Below, piece after piece: positions 9,879-21,700 of a DNA stretch of 64,000 nucleotides. The notes below the pieces were generated by a model. It worked only from the letters and a program-made list of their open reading frames with translations. It was not told the origin of the DNA and did no database searches. Source of the DNA: Branchiostoma lanceolatum. Taxonomy: Eukaryota; Chordata; Leptocardii; Amphioxiformes; Branchiostomatidae. The stretch covers positions 13,565,464 to 13,629,463 of the forward strand of contig NC_089729.1 in the NCBI RefSeq assembly GCF_035083965.1. The letters are read 5' to 3'. The position numbers and the translations under genes are program-made. Each line of letters starts with the position of its first letter. The stretch's first letter is position 1.

Positions 9879-11854
9879 GTACCGGGAGATTTTTTTTCGT
9901 GGCTGTTATCTTCCACGTTTGGGACCTGCTATTTCTTTATATTTGTGAACACAAAACTACATACCTGCATCTATTTGAAGCTATATTGTACTTTATTTAC
10001 ATATATAGAGAGGGAATGTCTGCGTATCTTTTTGTTGAGCAATTAAAACACAGCATGCAGCATAATAATTTTGTTGGTTGGGTCTATATAACCTCCTTGG
10101 TTGGGGAGGGGGGCTTTTTTACAGAGGACAAAATTATGAAGATAAATATATTGAAAAGCGAAATATCAAATTAATAAACGAAAAGACTTGAAGCCTTCTT
10201 TAAATTAGATAATAACACAGTCTTAGGCAATTCCATAATCACTGAAGATAAGTCTTGTCTGTGTTTCTTTTTCTCTCCCTATGACTACTACTAGTATGAG
10301 TATGAGTGTCAGTTATGTATAATATCAGGTGTATTTGCAGCCAGTGCCACAGGCAGGTACCCAATGTGTAGGGTAATGAGGCTGTTTAACGTGTATACTA
10401 TAAATACTATATTACATTCAAATTTTGAAGAAAAAAACTTACAAAGTTAACTTAGTTGGAGTTTACATAAATGGTTTAAGAATTTTCCTCAGGCCTCATG
10501 CTTTGGCTGATGCATATTAGAACAGTTTAAGTTTCCCTCCCACTCCAGATGGCAGCAGCCGGGTTCTACCACATCCCTACAGACCAGCAGCCTGACCTGG
10601 TCAGGTGTTTTGTGTGTTATAAGGAGCTGGAGGGATGGGAGCCTGATGATGATCCCTGGTGAGTTGTTTGTTTGTTTGTCTGTTTATAAAGAGAATTAAA
10701 ACTCTACAACGATAAAATTCAGCGATTTATTTCTGGACGTTTGGAGTGACATCCATCACTCTTCTTCAGCGTCACTAGAACGTTTGTTTGTAACATGTTG
10801 GTGTTACTGGTAAACCCCCCATAACATGGTGTTACCCGTTGTTATTTGTTTGAATTGTATGCACGTTAACTATGAACTAAGTTAACCCAAGGCATATTAT
10901 AAACATGTTTTGTATGTAATAAGTACGAGTATAACTGCATAGGACTGGACTGATTGATTTGATCCACTTACTGAGAAGGACCCCTACTAGTACTATAAGT
11001 GTGGTGGGTTCTTTGATAAGTTTAGCATGCTTGCGCTATGTCTTTCATCGAAGACACTACTAGTAGGCCCATGGCTCAATGTCACCCCCAAGGGGAACTC
11101 ATATTTCTAGTGTTTTTGATGCGGAAATAGACTGTTTTTCCTTTTTGTTTCTTTCTATCCAGGGCTGAACACAAGCGTCACCAGCCTAACTGTGACCTAC
11201 TGAAGATCTTGAAGAATCACAAAAGTCTGGATGAAATCACCGTCAAGGAGTTTCTGGATCTTGAGTGCAAGAGACAGCAGAACAGAATAGTAAGGAACAG
11301 GCAACGACATACATGTATCTGTTATGTATTTAAGACATCATTCCATCATGTGTTTAGTAGTTGAAGTTATGAAATACGGATTTGATTTGTTTCTCCGATA
11401 GCCTAACTAGTAGGTGTGGGCTGACAGAATCAATGTTTACCTACAGCTAGGTAGAATTGCCTGGCATTAGCATGCAATAACCCCCCCAAAAAAGTACAGT
11501 ATGAAAATACTTACATTTGATGGTACATTTGTACCCCATGTTTTCTACATGGACTGAGCACTGGTGTATTGTAACTGGTACACTTGTGGCTGATGTCTTG
11601 TTAACAGATAGCAAAAAGTATTTTTTTACCCTGAGTAAGTTCAGGAAGTGTGTATACAATAATGTCTTGATGTATTGTGTTATATTTTCATTCCATGTAT
11701 TATCATTATATGATTGATGAGAGAAATAGATATTTAACAATGATTCATTCCTGTTTTACATGATTGTATTTTACAGAAAGCACAGATTGAGGAAAGGGTG
11801 AAGGAGTTCAGACAGCAGGCCGCTCGTGTCAGAGCACAAATGGAACTCCTTTAG
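9738..11854 (+). CDS. BIRC5: Survivin (single-BIR inhibitor-of-apoptosis / chromosomal passenger protein), complete
   Basis: Four exons (9738-9878, 10549-10658, 11163-11289, 11777-11854) encode 151 residues; human survivin has 142. Exons 1-3 form one BIR domain with zinc ligands Cys67, Cys70, His87 and Cys94, exactly the CX2C-X16-H-X6-C spacing. The rest ([20 protein letters not shown], then [18 protein letters not shown]) is the long C-terminal helix that in the family binds borealin and INCENP. There is no RING or CARD, which separates it from XIAP/cIAP-type proteins. Known role: chromosomal passenger complex subunit with Aurora B, borealin and INCENP in mitosis, and apoptosis control. All splice sites are GT/AG; the codon split at exons 2/3 restores Trp84. 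The ATG has an AAAA context. Confidence in identity is high. Confidence 0.95.
10549..10658 (+). CDS. BIRC5: Survivin exon 2
   Basis: After CCACTCCAG this exon encodes [10 protein letters not shown] through [19 protein letters not shown]. It carries the two zinc-binding cysteines, Cys67 and Cys70. The donor GTGAGT splits Trp84. Confidence 0.95.
11163..11289 (+). CDS. BIRC5: Survivin exon 3
   Basis: After CTATCCAG this exon encodes [20 protein letters not shown] and the beginning of the C-terminal helix. It contributes zinc ligands His87 and Cys94. The donor is ATA/GTAAGG, phase 0. Confidence 0.94.
11777..11854 (+). CDS. BIRC5: Survivin exon 4
   Basis: After TTTTACAG this exon encodes the final 25 residues, a charged helix ending [10 protein letters not shown], then TAG. 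Confidence 0.93.
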   Translation, partial: KAQIEERVKEFRQQAARVRAQMELL

Positions 11855-12418
11855 CACGCTGTTTTTGTTGTGGCATGTTTTTTTTTAAAACTTGTCTGTC
11901 TCCGGCTGTTACTGTTAGATATACCGATAAGCCTGGCGTACATTTCTACAATGTGAACTTTCAGTGGACATATGTTTTCTTAGTCCTAGGGCGAGGCAGT
12001 TTCGCTTTCTTTCTACAACTTATAGGATGGTGACTTGGCAAAGTTTCTGTCTACAGTTATTGGAGCCATTAGTGAAATTGAATTCACAGCTTTATTGGGT
12101 ATCATGTAGTAACTGATAAGAGTCTGTTCAAAATCTGTCAATGCTTTAACATCATCACTTTGTTGTTAAGTGTCATGAACACGTTTTTATTTCTTTTGAA
12201 ATAGAAATATACATGTAGGCAATACAACCTAATGTTCTACATTGTACCTGTTGGAACATTGTGACATTGCCTTTTTAATTTGAAGTCATGATTTGCTTTT
12301 GTCTATTGTCTTATTCTATGAGCCTTTTTTGTTTTAATTTGTTTACTAGCTTTTAAATTGTCTTGTTATTAGACACTTTTCAATTGTCATACTTCACTTA
12401 TTTAAGCAGCTTCTGATC

Positions 12419-12485
12419 AATAAAGGCACTAAGTAGCATACAATGTGGACTGCCATGTGTGTACTTGCATGTATGTCCCTGTGTA
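12419..12485 (+). terminator. BIRC5: Survivin polyadenylation signal and GT-rich downstream element
   Basis: AATAAA at 12419-12424 is followed 20-60 bases later by a GT-rich stretch (ATGTGTGTACTTGCATGTAT). This would give a 3' UTR of about 590 bases. Confidence 0.6.
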
Positions 12486-14625
12486 CTTATGATGGGACAG
12501 TTGAATGTGATGTATTTGAGCTTTCAACAGTACAGGTGATATCAGTATCCCTACCTTGTCTATGCTGTACCTGCTACAAGCTCTACCATTCCGCTACTAT
12601 CCCAAACCTGCAACTATCCTCCTATATCACAGGTAATCTTTGAATTTGTAGCATTCCCATCCTTTTGCTGCATTCCCAATGGTTGGTATTGAGTGTCACT
12701 TTGCACAGTCAACACAGACCTCATGTCTAAAACTACACAAAACCTTACATTGAGGATGCTTAAGCTCACAATCTTGGCTAACTAGTAACTCTGCCTTTAG
12801 GAGACACTATTGTGCATGGTGCCATCGGCAAGAAACACTGTGCCTTAAACGGGAACCCGTTCTATATAATGCCCTAATGCTCCATGCCTAGCTCTATGGA
12901 ACATGGCACCACGTAAAAGAGCGTGCCGCTTCCGGGTTCGCCCAGTTGTGCTCTGGACGCCGTGAGAGACGGACGCACGCCAAGACGGCCAGTGTCAAAA
13001 TGATCGGCACCGTAGGTGACCCTACTTATACCTTTTTCGGAACGCGCCAAATGTACCTTCGGTGCCGCCTTCTATAGTTCGGGTTTGCGTTTAAAGGCAC
13101 CCAGAGCATTTTATGAGGCTTGAAAACTGGAAATATTCTAGTTGCTGTAATCTCTATGAAATTGACATTTAATGCCATTGTTTACCACATTTGCGTGCAG
13201 ATTTCTTATCAAAAGTGCTCAAAAGCGGCATAAAAATAAGATACATGGTGATATTTTAGTTCCACGCGCCTACTGTAAATACTGTAGATACCATAGCCCC
13301 GCCCACCTCCGTCAAAACGTAGAAATGCAAAATCAAAACATAAAAATGCAAATATTTGACGGACATGCAGTCACTCTCTCATTGGTCGAACTGCTAATTG
13401 TGATGGACAGTCAGGATCAGTCTATTAGGGCTTGGATTTTTTTTCAGTTCTCACCACACCACGACATCGTATCTTTGCTCCTTTAATGTCGATGTGTAAT
13501 GGTAAAGTGTTATTGAAACTTATCATGTGTAGGAATGACTAGAAATTGGATTTTTTTATTCAAGTTTCAAGCCTCATAAAATGCTCTGGATGCCTTTAAG
13601 AAGTGGACTGTGCTCTCACATGACGACTCAAAAGCACTAGCCTGTTGTAGACTATTCATCACTCAACTCTGTGGCACACATTATCATTTCTTCTTTCCAT
13701 CTTGCTTCCATCATCGAATCCAGGAATTCTGCAATCTCTTCAACAGAGAGAACTAGCCTGTGATAGTAAAGTATACTATTACTGTAAGGTACAAAGCAAG
13801 CACGAAACAAGTACTAGTAAGTTAACATTTGTAGTAAAAAAGTTGCTGCATACTCCAACACAACAAGCAAAGAATGTTTGGCTGATTGAACTTCCGCCTT
13901 CTGAATCATCAGGTTCAAAATGACCCATCTGTCGGCAATTGGTCAAAAGTACCAGGCATGTAAGTAAAAAAAGTGAAATACGTGTATACTTAAAACGCCC
14001 GAACTTTACAAGACAATGGGGATGGTTATATGATTGTCCCAGAAAACTGAGAGTTACTTCCGGGTTCAACTAACAAGGGCTATGATCTACAGAAATCTCA
14101 CATTTATAACCCAGAGGAGTGGTAAATTGGGTTCTATAAAAGCAACAGATTCAGTTACTTACCATTCAGGTCAATATTTGGGTATCCAAGTGGGCACAGA
14201 TCCGTTTGTTATTTGCGGAGCTTCGAAGAATCTGTCAAAAAAACATCATGGTGAGAGAGTTTCACTGATTTCGCAATTTGATCAGGGGCATGACGGGATA
14301 GAACCGAAAGTTCCTGAACTCCAAGCAGATGTTGGGGTAGAAAAAGGTTAGACACTCTTGACTGCAAGGATCTACACGGGTTCTCTGAGTGACAATGGGT
14401 TCTGTCAGGGACGCGAATCTTTCAGAGAAGAGAACACTGTGAGAAAACGTGATAACACCGTGATAATTATCATGATACGCTACAGACGCATGGACCGTCA
14501 TCGTTTCTGGAAAGGTCACATGGGGTCAAAGTGCAAGTACGTTACTCATACAGTGTCCTTGTTGTTGCTACAACGTACTTTAGGCTATTTTAAGCTTCCT
14601 AAAGATTTAATTTAGCGGATTCCCT
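12486..14625. other. Intergenic interval between survivin and MTRF1L
   Basis: No gene recognised. It holds a TTAA-flanked element at 13095-13595 and, at 12810-13090, GC-rich sequence with many short inverted motifs that may be a further degraded repeat. Open frames at 13172-13486, 13702-13923 and 14034-14351 have no recognisable content. Confidence 0.5.
13095..13595. mobile_element. Nonautonomous element, 501 bp, TTAA target site (piggyBac-like)
   Basis: The ends match as inverted repeats for about 33 bases (AGGCACCCAGAGCATTTTAT at the left; CTCATAAAATGCTCTGGATG, then CCT, at the right). Both are flanked by TTAA at 13091-13094 and 13596-13599. Exact TTAA duplication is the piggyBac hallmark, although the tip AGGC is not the usual CCC. 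No transposase is encoded. A related fragment lies at 8540-8600. Confidence 0.7.
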
Positions 14626-15156
14626 ATGATATTCCGTAGTCTCCGGTACGTTGGTGCGGTGGTACACAAACCGGCGTGTTCACCCGGATTCATACGATGT
14701 TTGTCCGGGGGAGGGGGGCGGTGGAAGTTTCACCGCCACCCGCCCGTCTCCTGGCTCCGTCCGGTAACCGTGTTTCAACGATTGATCCCTCAACCAACCA
14801 GACGTGTTATTACAAACACTCAAACCTTTTCTACAGCGGCGAAAGAGAGGACGTTTAGCTTACAAAACGAAGGAACATGGGGGTATTTGCAGAGACTTGT
14901 AACAGAGGGTCAAACTGTGATAGACAAACTTCAGACAGAAGAAAAGACAGAGACAGAAAACAAGAGGCTCACCAAGAGATGGGAGGAGCTGAGACCTATC
15001 GTGGAGAAGGTTCAGCAAGTGGAAAGGACACTGGGAGAGTTAGCAGATATAGAGAAACTGTTAGCAGGTCTGGAGGATGGTGAGACAGAGATGAGGGATT
15101 TGGCCTTGCAGGAGAAGGAGTCGTATGAAAATGACATGGAACACTTGGAGGATGAG
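14626..15156 (+). CDS. MTRF1L: MTRF1L exon 1 (presequence and domain 1)
   Basis: This exon encodes residues 1-177: the basic presequence with [11 protein letters not shown] at its probable cleavage region, then a charged coiled coil ending MEHLEDE. The donor is GAG/GTGATC, phase 0. The in-frame extension past the donor runs into a repeat and is not coding. Confidence 0.88.
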
Positions 15157-17997
15157 GTGATCATTTTTAACATCAGGATGTTTAGGCACCTTGACAGTTC
15201 TTACACTACAAGCAGGGCTGTCTCCAGGTCCCGTCCCTCCGTCCTGGGACGGAAATTTGCTTGGACGGGGGGAAAAATTTCACCCCAAAATCTTAACTCT
15301 GTGACATGAAACTGATGAAAATGTATTTCCGCAAGCTATTAAAATCAACTTCCAAACGATGAGTGGGACAGGGAAAGATTCAAACCTGGAGACAGCCCTG
15401 TGGCCCCTAGCAAATCAGGACAGTGTGGTACCACGCCTAGTACAATTCAAGTTCTGCTTGGGGTTAGAATTATGGTTAGAGTTAGGCATCAAACTGTTCT
15501 GGATCTGGTGGTGAAACATCCTGGTCAGCAAGGGCCAACTAACTATCTAGCCTGTATTTACACAAGCTCTCAGTCGGAGGTTACTGTCTAGGGTTAAAGG
15601 CGGTTACGGACACCGGCTGGACACTAGGAGCGCGATTCGTCAGGCTATCTAACTATCCAGGTGCAGAAACATCATGGTCATGGAATCATTACTGAATTGT
15701 ATTTACTTACTGGGCCTGCATGCCTCTAAATTCCATAAGGCATATTTTAAATTCCATAAGGCTACATTTTGTTTCTCATTCCCGTAGTTCACAAGGTGTT
15801 CAAATTCTATTTTGAGTAATTGCCTTCCTGAATTGTTATAATACGTAGGTATGTAGGTGAAGCACTAGCAGGTTTCTTGTTCGTTGTGTTATGCTGTTGT
15901 TTTTCGATATCAACAAATTTTAATTTTTGTTGGTTCAGATCCTGACGTTGCTAGTTCCCGCGGACGAGGCCGATGAGAACGACATCATTCTGGAGGTGGT
16001 AGCGGGGGTTGGAGGTCAGGAGGCCATGCTGTTCACGTCGGACGTGTTTGAGATGTACTGTCAGTACGCCGCGTACAAGAACTGGCACATGCAGGTTCTC
16101 ACATCGGACTCTTCCACACTAGGTGAGCACTGGTGAACAGTACAGTCAAACCTGCCCAAGAGGACCACCCAGGGGACTGATAAAATATGGTCTATGTAGA
16201 CAGGTGGTCACTATAGACAGGATTCTTATTATCTTAATGCTTGTACCAATGGAAAAAATTATCTAAGGACCATAAAGTGTCTGGGTGGTCCTTATGTAGA
16301 GGTGGTCATCTTTGACTGTAGTTGTTTAATAAACTTGCCAAGGCTGAAACCAAATTTTATTAACAAAATTGAAGGTGTTGTATTATATATATGTATAAAG
16401 TGAATGATATGATAGCAACTCAAACCACTGATACTGAAATCCACCTGTGGAGTGTCTCACTCTCAGGGTATCGCAATGTCACCCTTTTATCTGATCTTGT
16501 TATTTGAAAAGTCCCTACACTTCAGCTAAGAATCTTATGTTTTACTCACAAAGGTGTAATTTGTGTAGATTAAATTGGCTTCTACATGTATTTATTTGTT
16601 GTGGGTGTGTCTGTGAAGGTTGGCCTGGGCCAAATTAATAGTTGTAACTCTCTGTTTTGATGGAGATGGGCAGGGCTATGAGATTGGTCCATCCTACATT
16701 TTTGTATTCAATTTTATGAAGATTCCTACTCAATGTGGTTTGAGTTTCACAAGATTGTTCTTCTCTTCAGGTGGTCTGAGACACGCCACTGCTAGTATCA
16801 AGGGTCTGAATGCCTACAAACTGCTAAAGCTCGAGGCAGGGGTCCACCGTGTGCAGAGGGTACCCAGGACTGAGAAGTCAGGCCGGGTACACACCAGCAC
16901 CATGACTGTGGCAGTCTTACCTCAGCCTAAAGAGGTAAGGATGGTGTCATACAGCAGTTCTGATGGAGATAGTGGTATCACACTGAAGTTTTGAAGGATG
17001 GTATCAAACAAGTAGACAGACACACTTCCACAGACTATAAAAACTGCTTGCTTTCCGGGGTGATAACATCATTTCCGCTAACATTCAATGCATTCGATAC
17101 GTTTGAATGTGTGCACGTACGCATAAACGTACAGTTGACCCATTCTTAGATTCTAACAGCAAGTTCATTCATTCATTATTGCTAGAAATAATATGTTCCT
17201 CCCCCCCTTGCCACAAGCAGTTTGGAAGTCCCCAGAAGTGCGAACTCTTTTATTTTGGGGGACATAATAATGGTATCAGTAGTTCTAAAGACTGAAATAG
17301 TGTTGTTGTCAGGAGCTGAAGAAGTGATCTTTTCGCAAATGCTAAGTAGAAATGAGTATGATTTTCTTAGCTTCTTTACCTTTCTTCCAAGTCTAAGTTG
17401 TAGTAGAGCTAGCCTTGAAAACACCTTGAAACAACATAATTCAAAAACTTGATTGGGCAATCCCAGCTGCACTTTAGTGGAAGTTCACTTGGTGGCGCTT
17501 TTACATAGCATAACACAGACTAAGACAGCCATGCATTTCTCATGGTGCCTGTCAAATGTATCATAACAAAGATGGGACTTTGGGAAGTATAATTATATGC
17601 TCAAGTTACGTGGTGGTACACTAAACAATTCACATACAGTACTTTTTCATACATATTGTTGATATCATATTGTTTCCTCATGAAATGAAGCTGTCCTGGG
17701 ATTTGATATTTAATCAATAACCTTTCTTAGACAATAGAATTAATCAGGTCCTGTTGTTTCCCAGATTGACAACACCTGGGATAAAAGTGAGTTTAAGATT
17801 GAGACTAAGAAAGCCAGCGGTGCAGGTGGACAACATGTCAACAAGACAGAGAGTGCTGTAAGGATTGTACACATCCCTACAGGTTAGTAATCTTAGCTGT
17901 TTTATAGTGATGAACCCATTGTACCTCTTCTATGTACTGGAGATAGATCTAGATCATTACATATAAGTGCTGGTACTAACTATGTCTCTCTCTATCT

Positions 17998-18040
<43 letters not shown>

Positions 18041-20051
18041 TCTTTCTTGTACTCACTCACTCTCTCTCGCACACATTCACCCTCTCTCACATTCACACAC
18101 AGTCTCTCACATTCACTCATCACTCACTCTCACACACACACACACTCTCACAAACACATTTACTAACTCACCCAACCACTCTCATACCCTCTATCTCTCA
18201 CTCACTTACTCAAACAACTCACACTCAAGCACACTCACACACACACATCAGGGCTCCAGACTAACTTTTAGACCTAGGAGCACTGTGCTCCTAACTCAAA
18301 AAAGTTAGGAGCACCAGCAAAAATCTAGGAGCACCACTACGAAAAGTTGGAAGAACAAGCAAAAGTCTTGGCCATACCAAGTAATACTCCTATTAATAGT
18401 ATTACTCAATGTTAACAACCAAGAATAAAGCATTTGAATAGATCATAAAAGAAAAAAGCCTTCATTTGCCAATTCAATTCATTCAATACCTTCCTACATG
18501 CTAAATGATACTAGTATGTGGGATTTTTAGAAAAATTGGGCATAGGTTACCCGGTTGGCCCCTATCCGGGGGCCACGGTGCCTCAAGTTCAACAAGTTGA
18601 AAAATTGTTGAACTTGTCACCCCACCCTCTGTCTACAAACAATCCAAAATACTTTTGATTTATATCCTTGAAATTCTTGCTCAATAGTATCAAAAATTAT
18701 ATGTTTGTGCTGGCCTAGTCAAATATCTTCGGTTCCTTTGAAACGCGCAGTTCAAATTTCGCGCGTCAGGACTGCGCGGCGCGGCCATCCAATGACAGGC
18801 CGACCACATGGAATGCTTTGTGATTCCTCTTAGACCGCAGCAAAATAAAAATAGCACCATAATGACGGGCAGGTCAGGAGCTTTGGAATGATAACGGTAA
18901 CAAAAAGGGGATAAAACTCTACTTGAATTGATTCATTGATTTTTGGTCGTAAAAATCATCGATTGAACAGGTGTAAAAAGGACCACAGGAAACGGGCGTG
19001 TCATTCTGCTGCGGTCTAAAAACATCATGGCGGCCGTCCAGAAGCGCACGGCCGCTAGCGCTCACTTTCATCGGCTATTTCTGGCGTTTGAAACATTTTA
19101 CAACTCAAACAAATACATCACAAAGGAGAGAAACTTAAATCCTTTATTTCTATGGGTAATTTTGCCACTAGGAACGGATAGTTTTTGTACCGCGGGCGTG
19201 GGAACATGATAGAAAATTCACGGACGATTTTCGCGGTAGGGTTGGAATACCTAAATATTTTTAGCTTACTGCTTAGTTCTGCAGCCATTATCCTGGCGCA
19301 GGTCTTAATTTTTTGTTGTCGCACCGTGCGACCGTCATTTTAAATCGAGTCGCATTCTCAAAAAACTGGTCGCATACATGTTGTATGCGAGTCGCACTCA
19401 CAAGCGCTGCACATTCACTCACATCTCACACACACACTCTCTCACATACAGACACACAGTCGCGCTCTGACATACATGTTCACTCACTCACTCACTCACT
19501 CACTCACTCTCTCCCACATGCACTCACACACTCTGTTGCTCTCTCTCACACACACTCTGTCACTCATACACTCACTCACTCACTCACTTTGTCAAGATTT
19601 CTCAGAACTTTATGTTTATTGTGGTACAGACACATCTTCACAGTTGAACTTGAAATTGATAGTTTGTAAGTTATCCTATTCCTATGTTTTTTCAGGAGTT
19701 GCGGTTGAATGCCAACAAGAGCGGTCCCAGATCCGTAACCGCGCCATCGCCATGCAGACTATCCAGGCCAGACTGTACCAGAGGAAACTGGACCAGCAGC
19801 GATCCCAGCGGCAGCTGGCGCGACAGCAACAGATGGGCACGGCGGGGCGGTCGGAGAAGATCCGGACGTACAACTTCACCCAGGACCGTGTGACAGACCA
19901 CCGGGCGGGGATTAACATGTTCAACCTGCAGGACTTTCTGATTGGTGGAGACAAACTGGATGAAATGATCCACACAGTACAGCAGCACTTACATAGAGAA
20001 GAAGTTCTGCTTATAATGGAACAGGACACGATACAACAAAAGAAGTTGTAA
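14626..20051 (+). CDS. MTRF1L: Mitochondrial peptide chain release factor 1-like (MTRF1L type), complete
   Basis: Five exons (14626-15156, 15939-16122, 16771-16934, 17765-17882, 19696-20051) encode 450 residues. Residues 1-70 are rich in Arg, contain no Asp or Glu, and look like a mitochondrial presequence. About 85-175 is the coiled-coil domain 1. [16 protein letters not shown] is the conserved core entry of class I release factors. The codon-recognition loop reads [12 protein letters not shown] (PxT at 270-272) without the insertion seen in vertebrate MTRF1, so I assign MTRF1[20 protein letters not shown] sequence surrounds the catalytic GGQ (314-316), which triggers peptidyl-tRNA hydrolysis on mitoribosomes at stop codons. 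The C terminus has [20 protein letters not shown], the family signature. Phases agree at every junction. The first in-frame ATG was chosen because the presequence follows it directly. Confidence 0.93.
15213..15400. mobile_element. hAT-like MITE, 188 bp, in MTRF1L intron 1
   Basis: Perfect 16-bp TIRs, CAGGGCTGTCTCCAGG at the left and its exact complement at the right. CAGGGCTGTC is a common hAT tip. No 8-bp duplication could be seen in the flanks, so the family call is tentative. A related, more decayed copy in opposite orientation covers about 41235-41465. Confidence 0.6.
15939..16122 (+). CDS. MTRF1L: MTRF1L exon 2
   Basis: After TTGGTTCAG this exon encodes [20 protein letters not shown] and [19 protein letters not shown] through SDSSTL. 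The donor is CTAG/GTGAGC, and the Gly codon is split. Confidence 0.93.
16143..16318. mobile_element. Mariner-like MITE, 176 bp, TSD TA, in MTRF1L intron 2
   Basis: TIRs CAGTCAAACCTG / CATCTTTGACTG are flanked by TA at 16141-16142 and 16319-16320. The interior has inverted GACCACC / GGTGGTC blocks. A decayed copy lies at about 52311-52498. Confidence 0.7.
16771..16934 (+). CDS. MTRF1L: MTRF1L exon 3 (codon-recognition PxT motif)
   Basis: After TTCTCTTCAG this exon encodes [20 protein letters not shown] and [20 protein letters not shown] through AVLPQPKE. The donor is GAG/GTAAGG, phase 0. Confidence 0.94.
17765..17882 (+). CDS. MTRF1L: MTRF1L exon 4 (GGQ motif)
   Basis: After TTTCCCAG this exon encodes [20 protein letters not shown] and [20 protein letters not shown], carrying the catalytic GGQ. 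The donor is ACAG/GTTAGT. Confidence 0.95.
17990..18248. repeat. CA / CTCACA microsatellite tract
   Basis: An uninterrupted (CA)n of about 40 bases (18000-18039) is followed by about 200 bases of CTCACA/CACTCT-type low-complexity sequence. Translations here are His/Ser/Leu/Thr runs and not protein. Confidence 0.9.
18249..19409. mobile_element. Transposon-like insertion (about 1.16 kb) inside a microsatellite tract
   Basis: The block separates two stretches of CTCACA-type repeat (17990-18248 and 19410-19590). It starts CAGGGCT and ends AGCGCTG, a 7-bp imperfect inverted pair. Just inside the ends are palindromic blocks (GGAGCACTGTGCTCC; GTCGCACCGTGCGAC). A TSD cannot be judged in the repetitive flanks. 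No transposase frame is recognisable. Confidence 0.5.
18830..19020. mobile_element. Inverted-repeat-bounded element, 191 bp, nested in the 18249-19409 block
   Basis: It has perfect 13-bp TIRs, TTAGACCGCAGCA at the left and TGCTGCGGTCTAA at the right. It may be a separate MITE nested in the larger insertion. No clear TSD. Confidence 0.5.
19410..19590. repeat. CTCACT / CACA microsatellite tract
   Basis: Low-complexity continuation of the tract at 17990-18248, with TCAC tetranucleotide runs at about 19480-19508 and 19572-19588. It lies about 100 bases upstream of MTRF1L exon 5. Confidence 0.85.
19696..20051 (+). CDS. MTRF1L: MTRF1L exon 5
   Basis: After TTTTTTCAG this exon encodes [20 protein letters not shown], the helical linker, [20 protein letters not shown] and the C-terminal helix, ending QQKKL and TAA. 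It is GC-rich relative to the flanking microsatellite intron. Confidence 0.94.
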
Positions 20052-20726
20052 TAGCTTGAAAATTAATTGTGGAGTTTTGCGCCACGGTACCTTAACTTAA
20101 GCCAGACATAATTCAAAACCTGTATTAACTATTTTATACCAATGCACCTAACATGCACTGGCCCAAGATGAAACAAACCCATGACACTTGAGTGACATAT
20201 GGCTAGAAGTGGTCTGAGTGCTATCCTCCATAGTAACCGCTGGCTCAATCTTTTTGCAAGCCAGCAGTTATTACGAGGATGGCACCCAGGCTACGTTATA
20301 GCAGCATCTTTGAAAACATTAGTTAGCAAGATCCAAAATGGAACATTTTCAAAACATTGTTTTTGATGGACGGAGCAAATAGAACGAGTGGTTCAGGTAG
20401 ACTGTCTGGTGCTTGTAGTTATCCATGTTACCAACACCAGTGCATGTTTTTAAGTATTTCGAGCCCTACAGTGCGTGGTCTCCATACAAGTAGCTGTGAT
20501 ACTTTCAGAGACTGCAATGTTTTCATATGGAACATATCAATGACAAAGTACATGAAGTGATTGTGTAATCATTGTGTTGCTTTTATTCCGTCTGTTAATC
20601 ATAGTCTTACAAACTGAGTACAGGGTATTACTAAGGGTTAACCCCCTTTCTCACTGGACCTGCAGCACATTGGCGGCCTCGCTGCGTCCTAAACTGGATT
20701 TGTGTTACACTTGACTTTATAATAAA
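20052..20726 (+). other. MTRF1L: MTRF1L 3' flank with a possible polyadenylation signal
   Basis: AATAAA at 20721-20726 is the first canonical signal after the stop and lies inside a MITE. If used, the mRNA would end within the transposon. No gene-like content otherwise. Confidence 0.35.
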
Positions 20727-20869
20727 ACGTACAAGTATGACTAAAAAGACAACAAGACAAACAAAGCATAAAAGGATTTGTTTTTTATTGATGATAGCAT
20801 TGAGCGCACTGTCAAATTGCTTGATCGCTGCAAGGTCGCCAACGTGCCGCAGGTCCAGTAAGAAGGGGC
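20642..20869. mobile_element. Palindromic MITE, about 228 bp
   Basis: The arms are inverted: CCTTTCTCACTGGACCTGCA at the left and TGCCGCAGGTCCAGTAAGAA at the right, with the match extending about 40 bases (TTGGCG, GCTGC). The ends and TSD are not firmly defined. Confidence 0.55.
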
Positions 20870-21033
20870 TTTAGTCTCTGAGTTCAGAAATGACAGGGAT
20901 TTGACAAGCAAACATTTGGGTGGACCCCTATCCATATTAAAGATCTGCAGGGGTTCTTTGATGCGCTTGAGGTGTGCCTCTCTTAAAACAATGGTCACGA
21001 TGGTTCGTTGCTAAGGAAAAATTTCCACTGTAA

Positions 21034-21700
21034 GGCGCAGTTTACATTACGTTTTTCGCGTCAGCGGCGAAATTTCCCGCTGTCGGGAGGCCGCTGTCGC
21101 GACGTCTCTAGACACACCGCCCGGAAATCTGACAGACACCTGCGGTGCTTGCATTTCGCCATCTTGTAGAAAGTATCGGGCGTAAGCATAACAAAAGCAA
21201 GAAACAAAATTGTATGATTGTACAACGGTAGGCGGCGTCTCCCCGCCCGTATTAAACTACAATGCAAAGCCTTGTTTATGTGTAGATATTCCATGCTCAT
21301 CACTCGTAAATGTGGGGAGGGGGGCACAAGTACGATAAATATATCCGCGGGGAAATGAATGCACGGCACAAAAGTCGCCGCGGATCCCGCGAATCTCTCT
21401 CTATATATATATACCGGGGATCTAAGTAGACTTACAGTATGCTAATCAACGCGTGCTTTATGCTAATCGCCGAAACCCTGACTCCCGCTGACGCGAGCCC
21501 GACGTATTCTCTTTAGACGGAGTTTGAAGTTGACGGGGACTCCCGCTGTGCTGACGGGCGACGGCTTCGAAGCTGACGGGAGAAAATTTGTTGACAGCGG
21601 GACTACGTCGACGGGAATTGTCTTTACACGGGGTTCCCGCTGTCGCCAGTGGCGCTGACGCCAGTGGCGCTGACGGCAAAAGTATAATGTAAAGAGAGCC
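21034..21700. mobile_element. PIF/Harbinger-like nonautonomous element, 667 bp, TSD TAA
   Basis: The left end GGCGCAGTTTACATTACGTT and the right end (complement reads GGCTCTCTTTACATTATACT) are inverted copies. Both sides are flanked by TAA (21031-21033, 21701-21703). The subterminal regions carry many GCTGACGGG / CCCGCTGTC motifs in both orientations. GC content is clearly above the flanks. Confidence 0.65.

Noticed and set aside
17967..18308. Open frame across the CA/CTCACA microsatellite
   Set aside because: Pure low-complexity His/Ser/Thr/Leu translation of simple repeats.
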